Positions 57,508-64,000 of a stretch of 64,000 nt of DNA are shown here, piece by piece (the first letter of the stretch is position 1; each line of letters starts with the position of its first letter). The position numbers and the translations under genes are program-made. A model generated the notes under the pieces. That model was not told the DNA's origin. It ran no database searches and saw only the letters and a program-made list of their open reading frames with translations. The stretch comes from Macrotrachela quadricornifera. Its lineage: Eukaryota; Rotifera; Eurotatoria; Philodinida; Philodinidae. The DNA lies in the NCBI GenBank assembly GCA_022393335.1, contig JAJEKB010021002.1, positions 1,092,696 through 1,156,695 of the forward strand, written 5' to 3'.

Positions 57508-58808
57508 GGACTAACCAAAAGTTCCCAGATTATTAAAAAAATATATGAAGACAAAGAGAAAGTTCGAGTTTTATTTTATTAAATGTTCAAAATAGTCACC
57601 ATGATTATTTATACAAAGTTCCATCCTTTCTAATAGTTTGTCAAAAGTTTTTTTAAATTCTTCTTTTGGAATATTTTTCACCACCTTGGAAACCGCACGA
57701 GCCAATGATTTTTCATCTAGTTGATCAGTTAAGTTTCGTTTGATGTAATCATTTAGCCAATAATCACACGGCGCAAGGTCAGGTGGATATGGTGGATGTG
57801 GCATTACGTTGATACCTTTTACTGTTAAATAATTAATAACATCTGAATGACGATGGGGTCCAGCATTATCATGAAGCAATTTTATGCCTTTTGTACCATT
57901 TGGCTTTCTTTGCTTCCATATTTCTTTGACAATAGGCTTGAGGCAATTTTCTATATAATAGTCGTGATCTATAGTCTCGTCATTATCAACAGCATGTATA
58001 AGAATAGGACCATTTGATCTAAAGAATATACAAAATAAATTTTTTCGTTCAAATTTACTTCGACGAACAATAGTTGTTGGTAATTGACCTTCACTAACCC
58101 AGCTTGCATTGGTTGACTTGCGACCAATCTGTCTATAGCAAATCCATGTCTCATCACCTGTTATAATATCACATAATCGCCAGGAACCATCACGAAATTT
58201 CGCCAAATTTTCACGACAAAGTTTAATTCTTTCTTGCTTTTGTTTATCAGTCAACTGATGGGGTACCCAACGTGATGTAACTTTTTTCATCTTGAGACAG
58301 TCGTGGATAATTCGTTTTATTGTACCATAAGAGAGAGAAGTCTCAGCTATAATATCATCATAAGTTGAATGTGGATCATTGTTGATAACCTGCCGTATCA
58401 ATTCAATATTTTCATCTGTAAGTTCGGAAACCGGACGACCAGATCGAGGATCATCATTGACATCTTCTCTCCCTTCACGGAAACGCTTTGCTCACTCTGC
58501 AACTGTTGGATATGATGGAACCTTGGATTCCAAAGCTGTTGTAAGTTCTTCGTGAATTGTCTTTGGATTTATCCCCAAAATGGTTCGAATTTTTATATAA
58601 TATCGATTGTATGCATTATCCATTTTTGAAATTTTTTTTAGTTTGAATTAAAGTTTATCTGGAAAAATACTGTATTTAAGTGCAAAATAGATTTAGTATA
58701 TATACTTTTATACACAAGACATTCCACTATTTATTCATGCAAAAAACACCTCAATGCTAATTGGTTTATAAAATTGCCAGTAGCAATCTGGGAACTTTCG
58801 GTTAGACC
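57508..58808 (-). mobile_element. mariner element, canonical size
   Basis: 1301 bp, TA at 57506-57507 and 58809-58810. Ends are GGACTAACCAAAAGTTCCCA and its imperfect inverse (TGGGAACTTTCGGTTAGACC), about 25-30 bp long. A single transposase frame fills the interior. It lies 150 bp from the first mariner and in the same orientation. Confidence 0.9.
57571..58623 (-). pseudogene. mariner transposase with a single nonsense codon
   Basis: 350 codons from MDNAYNRYYIKIRT to GDYFEHLIK. The catalytic triad is complete: GDETWICY, LLHDNAGPH and PPDLAPCDYWL, giving a D34D-type spacing. The WVPHQL linker motif is also present. The only lesion is TGA at codon 44 (58492-58494), where the family normally has Trp (TVAxWAKRF). 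It is therefore a very recently inactivated copy. About half identical to the neighbouring copy by eye. Confidence 0.85.
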
Positions 58809-58810
58809 TA

Positions 58811-59179
58811 TGTATTGTTTTTTCGATTGTAGGAAAAAGCGTATCGATTTCTGATGCCAAATAGTTCTCAAAATATCTTCAAAATTAATGTCGTCTATAT
58901 AAGAATTTTCTACATATTTCTATAACTGTCTTTCACTGTGATCCCTACATCAATGATCTATGATATGAGAAAGTTAAATTGAGTTTTGTGAAAGATTCAT
59001 ATAGTATTTCGAATTTCATCAAACTAATAAGAAAATGCAGTCAATTGACATTTTTCTCCGTAACGTATGCTGTCAGATCACGTACTATTTGTAACTGTCG
59101 GACATCTTCTTTTTAATTTAGTATGTCAAATGCAATCAACATCATTTTATGCTTATTTACATCTCAATATTTTTTTTCT
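58811..59179. other. spacer
   Basis: Short spacer between the mariner and the retroelement relic; nothing recognised. Confidence 0.4.
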
Positions 59180-59848
59180 TGCTTTTTGTTGATGTTACAA
59201 AAAGATTATCAAATGATCAGGCTGAAAGGTATGTGGAGACGGTAAAGTCTGCATCTACCGGGATTGTTCATGATGGATATAATGTAACCAATACATTAAT
59301 CAAATTCTTATTCAACTATAGAACAACTTCATAGACAACTACAGATTCAACACGAACAGAGCTGTTTCTACAACGTCCGTTAAGGACTGTACTTAATTTC
59401 CTAAGACCAAATTATGCGGAAGCAACAAGTACAGCTCGTGCTCGTTATCAATCAAATTTTGATCAAAAAATAAAAGAACGTTATCTTAATTAAGGTTAAT
59501 GTGTTTGTTGGAGATTTTAAATCATCATCAGTCAAAGTTAAATACAAGCCTGTTTACTACTGCAACGATAAGGATGCTCGGTTATGGTTAGTCAAAGTTG
59601 GTAATCAAATCAAATCGAGACAATCGATAGATAACGACGAAAAAAAGTATACCATCATTTTATTGAATGATGTCTTCCAGTCTAATACAACTGAACTTGA
59701 TCAAGACACTAATTCATCAATATTTACACCAATATCTACACCAATGGCTACAACAGCATCTTCTCAAACTGATCAAGATTCGCCATTAGTACGACGTTCA
59801 ACAAAAGTTCGGAAATCAGTACGTCGTTATATTGAAGAAATTTAAGGT
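59180..59848 (+). pseudogene. integrase C-terminus of a gypsy-like LTR retrotransposon
   Basis: KRLSNDQAERYVETVKSA followed by LIKFLFNYRTTS is the end of a retroviral-type integrase core (S-N-G-Q-A-E-R-x-V motif). In the same frame after a stop (59332-59334) comes TELFLQRPLRTVLNFLRPNYAEA, then a frameshift into a C-terminal chromatin-binding-like tail (59501-59845). All upstream gag-pol is missing. An AAGGTGGAGAGA purine tract (59844-59855) precedes TGTGATGTAG, which may be the start of the 3' LTR at 59856. Confidence 0.7.
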
Positions 59849-60464
59849 GGAGAGATGTGATGTAGAGGTATTAACTATTTATCTTTTCTTTCTGTTCTCT
59901 TCCTACAGATGTTATTATTGTATTCTTTTCATTATGCTGCTATAGGAATATTTCAAGAGAATATTCCACTTGGGTTTCCAATTATTCTTAATGAATACAC
60001 CTAGGACATTTTTCAAGTAATACAAGACGTGACAGAAAATATTTATTCGATTATTTTATGTCGTGTTAAACATAAACATTTACAGATTCCAATAAGTCAG
60101 GTAGACAAAATAAAAATAATTCTTCTGCGATGTTAATATTGAGTGACAACTCAGCTTGATACTAGATACGCCACACTCCCCGAAGATGTGATTACATGAT
60201 TTGCTAATAATACAATTAATTCAACATGTTTTATAGAATATGAAATAGTAGCTATATAGTTTGGAAAAATACAGATTCCAAAGAATGAAATCGAGGTTAA
60301 TCATAAAAAAATTAAGTTAAGTAATAGCAATTCTAACAGTTAAGACTTTGCCTGTAGTCATGAACTTTCTATTCTAATAAAAAAGAAAAAGATTTGATTA
60401 AGTCATTTTAACAACAAGTAAATAGTTTTATTTACACGAAATGAACTCCATTTTGGCCAATCAT
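59849..60464. other. possible 3' LTR, then spacer
   Basis: If TGTGATGTAG at 59856 is the LTR start, its end was not found because no 5' LTR is present for comparison. The rest is AT-rich with no gene. Confidence 0.3.
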
Positions 60465-60730
60465 TTACCAAACACGTTCTTTGGGTTCATCATGAGCGAG
60501 TCCAGATCTATGGCGACTATGTTTAAATATATGATCTTCGTATGGAATATGAACTTTGTCCAAGGCTTTAACAAATAATAAACTCTTTTGCGATTTGTAG
60601 TTTGGTGAGTTCATTTCCAATAAATCCATGCAAGAGATAGTGCACGTTCATTACTTATCATAGGAGGAAATTTCGATTCTATTACACGATATATTACGAA
60701 ACTCCAGAGAATTCGTTTGGCTAGAGGCAT
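60465..60730 (-). pseudogene. coding-like fragment, unidentified
   Basis: On the minus strand MPLAKRILWSFVIYRVIES leads to ERALSLAWIYW. After a one-base shift a second frame continues to HRSGLAHDEPKERVW and TAA at 60465-60467. The composition looks like real protein. The total is not a multiple of three, so one frameshift or a missed intron is needed. No family was recognised. Confidence 0.3.
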
Positions 60731-61274
60731 TTTTTTGTCTAGTGCAATCTATTTCAACTTCTACTCCAGCTATAGTCCGAGTATTTCAAAAATGAGATGT
60801 ACAATTCCTGAGAATTTTTATTGATTGTAGTAAAATTTGGATGAGAAGAATTTCACCTTCACCTTCACAATTGAATAAGTCCAAAATGAATATTTCACAA
60901 AATCTCACTGTTTTTTCAAAAATTCTCTTAACACCAATACAGTTTATTTACGAATGGCAGACTACCAGGTATTACTTTTAATTATGCTTCTTTCATAAGG
61001 ATCGCCTAATTTGATCACAAGAAAATCATAAATGACGTCTTTTTTTTTTATAAAATATCAAATTACTATTAGATAAAGATTAAAAATATTGTTATAAACA
61101 CGTATCAAAAATAGTGAGAAATGATTTTTCTATTTATTTATAGAACATGTCATAATATAGGTCAAAATTTTCTGTCAACTTTTCTCTATTGATAGAGATA
61201 TAAAAGAGCTTTGTTTTATTTTCTATTCACACAACATTAATACAATTCTTGTTGAAATACATACACAAATAATA
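60731..61274. other. 5' flank of the pentapeptide gene
   Basis: AT-rich. TATAAAAG at 61199-61206 lies about 70 bp before the ATG and is a plausible TATA box for the pentapeptide-repeat gene. Confidence 0.45.
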
Positions 61275-62547
61275 ATGAATCGTGTCGAACCAATGAATAC
61301 TATCCCTACTGTTCGGAGTACGACAGCCAACAAAAACGCATCGAAAAATAATTATTTTCATCTAACATTCAAAGATTTACTTACAATACTCACTGCAACA
61401 ACGATTCCAATTGCAATTGGTATCTATACAGCTGTGACAACTGATCAACAAATCAAAGCAGCTAAATTGGCAGCTGATAAACAACAACGTATTGCAGATG
61501 AATCACAACAACAACAACTCTACAACAACTTCATCGATGACATCTATCAATTACATAAAGATGGTGAATTGAACGGTACGGATGGTCCATGGGCGTTTGC
61601 TAATGCCCGTTATCGAGCTATACATCGGCAACTAGATATAATTCGAAAGAGACATGTTTTACAATTTCTCAAAGAACAACAACTCATTGGTCGAGATCAA
61701 TGTCAGACTGGATGTGAAAATAAACAGTTGGTTGATATAATTCGTTTGAATGAATTAAATTTTGATGGTCTTCAATTAATCAGTGAAACTGGCAAATTAA
61801 ATCAGTTGAATTTCAAATGTGTTACACTTGATCGTGTGTCACTTGTTAATGCAATGATAACGAATGTCGATTTAAGTGGAGTGACATTTGAAGGATCCAA
61901 TCTGAATGGTGCTAAGTTTACTGGTTCAACGTTAAAATGTGTAAAATTTAACGGGACAAAGTTGGATGGTACAGATTTCGGTGATTCCAATTTGGAAGGT
62001 GCACAATTTATTGGTGTTGATCTTTCAACAGCTAAATTATCAAGACAACAGCAGCAGCAGTTGACAACGAAAACTACGACTACGTCCATTGGAACAACTT
62101 TCACAAAATCAACTACATCATCAACTATAGGTCAAGCTGGTATGTATTGTACAATCTTTGTTAAAAGCTCTGTAACAGACTCCTTATATCAGATATACAA
62201 ATGTCAAGTACGATAGAAACAGCGTCACAAGATGACAAACATTCACTGACTGCTAAATCAAGTACAATGAAAACAATATCGGCAAGTGAAAAAAACATGC
62301 AAAATGTGGAATTAAGTCCAACACCTGAAGGTTAGAAACTTTTCTAAATCTCTCCCTGTTAACGCATTGCTCTTAACTAACTTCTTTGGTTCTCTTTTTC
62401 TTAATGTTAGGAATGACATGGTCGAATGATAAAACAACAGGTGTCACAAGTAAGTTAACTTTGTTGTGGCTTATTTAAAAGACAAGTTGTGATTTTGTAA
62501 TCTTAATTGTTGTTCTAGTGACTTCAATAGCATCTAGTCAGTCGTAG
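61275..62547 (+). CDS. membrane-anchored pentapeptide-repeat protein
   Basis: Four exons, 61275-62139, 62193-62330, 62411-62449 and 62519-62547, total 1071 nt, 356 residues; all introns GT-AG. Residues 35-54 form one hydrophobic helix (LLTILTATTIPIAIGIYTAV). A short coiled-coil follows (IKAAKLAADKQQRIADESQQ), then a helical region with DQCQTGC (about 142-148). A pentapeptide-repeat solenoid spans about residues 158-255, with the A(D/N)LxG-type pattern: VDLSGVTFEGSNLNGAKFTG. A Gln run and a Thr/Ser-rich tail complete it. If the first intron is not removed, the frame stops at 62216 with an alternative tail, so intron retention would give 313 residues. Pentapeptide proteins are mainly bacterial; animal copies like this in rotifers are usually attributed to horizontal gain followed by intron gain (inference). 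Function unknown. Confidence 0.75.
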
Positions 62548-63085
62548 ACGGTCTTTTTCGTCGGATACACCTAATAAGACAGATTACCTTCGTTGAAATT
62601 TTTTTCTTTGTCCATGCCACATGAGTTGTGTGAACATATTATGTAGTTCAAGTGTAGAATTCGTGAAAATTAGGCGAATAAATGTTCTTGAAACGATCAA
62701 ACATAATAGGAAAGTTGAAGAGTTTTACTGCAAAGCAGACATTGAAATAGTAGTACCGGTTACTAATACAAGAGGAAGATAGCGGATCCTGATGGATCCT
62801 ATGATGTAAAAGAATTCGAAAGAAAAAATGCAAAGAAACTGACCCAAAAAATGAAAAATCAATTCAGCAATTATCGATGCGAAAGGAAAAGTGAATTCAA
62901 CTTGATGAGTTTCATTGAATTGTGTTTAATTCTCAGCGATTTTGCGATACCTGACTGTGTCTATCAGGATCCAAGAGGACCCATATTTTCTACATTGATA
63001 AGAGATTGATATAAAACTAAAGACACATCTGACGTAGTTGTACTTTCTTTCGATTTTCACCTCTTTTTCTATATTATATTTTCAG
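62548..63085. other. intergenic
   Basis: 3' flank of the pentapeptide gene; nothing else was recognised. Confidence 0.4.
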
Positions 63086-63248
63086 CCACGCGTTTTCAAT
63101 ATCACAACCCTATGCTCAATCAATTTTCATTGAAAACAAGAATAAACCACAGTGGGATCTCCCAAGTAAAAATTTGAAGGATCAAGACATACCAATTGTG
63201 GCCAATAACATCAAGCAGAATAGTGAAGTACGAGAAGTTTTAGCATAA
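63086..63248 (+). other. possible last exon of a leucine-rich-repeat gene
   Basis: After a TTTTCAG acceptor the frame reads 54 codons to TAA at 63246-63248. WDLPSKNLKDQDIPIVANNI resembles one ribonuclease-inhibitor-type leucine-rich repeat (L-x-x-x-N-L...I-A-x-x-I). No upstream exon was identified in the window, so this is a relic or a chance match. Confidence 0.25.
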
Positions 63249-64000
63249 AGGATCCAAATATAGAGTCGATACTGTCATTCGGCTAGACTATCAGGAGCAT
63301 ATTGAGTAAAGTTAATAACTCGTATTGCAAAAGTCTTTAGATAAAATGTTTTCTTCAGTTTTCGATCATTTAAAATTATTTTGAGAAAATAGCAAGTACT
63401 CAACTAAAATTAGAATATGATACTGTCTCTAAACGTGAATTCAAAATTTTTCTCTAAGTTGAAGTTATTTCTGAAGAACAAATTTTTGATGAGGATCATA
63501 AAACATGTTTGAACAGAGTATTTTAGGCAATACAATTTTGTATTTTGATTCAAGCTACCCCAATTAAATTCTAGGAAAGTGTCTTTATACATCAGTTTGT
63601 AAAACAAAGCTTACTCTACAAAATGTCCGATTAACTTTGTTTTTTTTACATATTCTTGCACAGCATCAGAATCTGCTTTATTTCAAATGCCAAAAACCAC
63701 AAAAACATCTCATGAAACATGGAAATTGGCAAGATGTCTCTAGATTTTGATTCATTTAAGTTTTAGTTTATCGTTAACCGTGTTTTGCTTGAATATTAAA
63801 TTCCTCACAAAAACAGAAAGTAATAAACATCCCGAAATATCCTTTAGAAAAATTACAGATTATGCGTTTGTATAAAAATTTGCAGAATTTTCTCGAATGT
63901 TTTAGAAAATTTAAGAAAAAAATGCAAGAATTTTGTAGACAACCTAATATTACTATAAAGCCAACTGGAGTAGCAGTAGAAGTTAATGAGTTAAAGATAA
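63249..64000. other. intergenic to right edge
   Basis: AT-rich; nothing recognised. Confidence 0.4.

Overview
The window looks like nuclear DNA of a bdelloid rotifer (Adineta/Rotaria type). This is an inference from AT-rich sequence, very short GT-AG introns (about 48-75 bp), an LDLR-A/EGF/seven-transmembrane receptor gene, single-domain ADP-ribosyltransferase, pentapeptide-repeat, caspase-like and peptidoglycan-recognition genes, and a dense, diverse load of DNA transposons. No rRNA, tRNA or CRISPR was seen. There is one 400-base run of N (27150-27549).

Main observation. From 744 to 16326 (minus strand) there was once a single 1583-codon receptor gene: signal peptide, LDLR-A modules, EGF modules and a rhodopsin-like 7TM domain. 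A 10.8-kb DNA transposon (2689-13511) has split it in the middle of an EGF module. The transposon is flanked by an 8-bp target duplication (GATTTTTT). Removing the element and one duplication rejoins the reading frame exactly (4752 nt). Its long terminal inverted repeats are tandem arrays of a 164-bp unit (4 units left, 7 right), a Foldback-like architecture. It carries a ten-exon, 1242-codon transposase gene whose C-terminus is a ubiquitin-specific-protease-like cysteine peptidase. It also carries two cargo genes: a four-exon 148-residue type I membrane protein, and a 501-residue secreted or viral-envelope-like glycoprotein whose frame is stopped by TGA just inside the expected membrane anchor.

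Right of the receptor (16.3-25.7 kb) is mostly transposon debris: a foldback element with a hAT MITE nested in one arm, a short inverted-repeat element, a broken 3' gene fragment, a Helitron and hammerhead-ribozyme-like motifs. From 25.7 to 40 kb are a MYND-finger gene, a decayed FAD-linked (BBE-type) oxidoreductase pseudogene, a decayed AIG1/GIMAP GTPase pseudogene, a membrane-anchored PGRP gene whose first intron holds a complete Helitron, and an ADP-ribosyltransferase gene with a hAT MITE 27 bp past its stop.

From 40 to 54 kb is a transposon field: several MITEs, a 3.46-kb hAT element with its target duplication and a six-exon transposase carrying one nonsense codon, and a 623-bp near-perfect palindrome. 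From 54 to 64 kb are a caspase-fold peptidase gene, two adjacent mariner elements with inactivated transposases, the integrase tail of a gypsy-like retroelement, a pentapeptide-repeat membrane protein gene (four exons), and a possible leucine-rich-repeat fragment at the right edge. Intact-looking genes appear to be PGRP, MYND, ART, caspase-like, pentapeptide and the transposon's own genes; most other coding signals are broken. Exon joins given below were checked only by reading frame and splice consensus.
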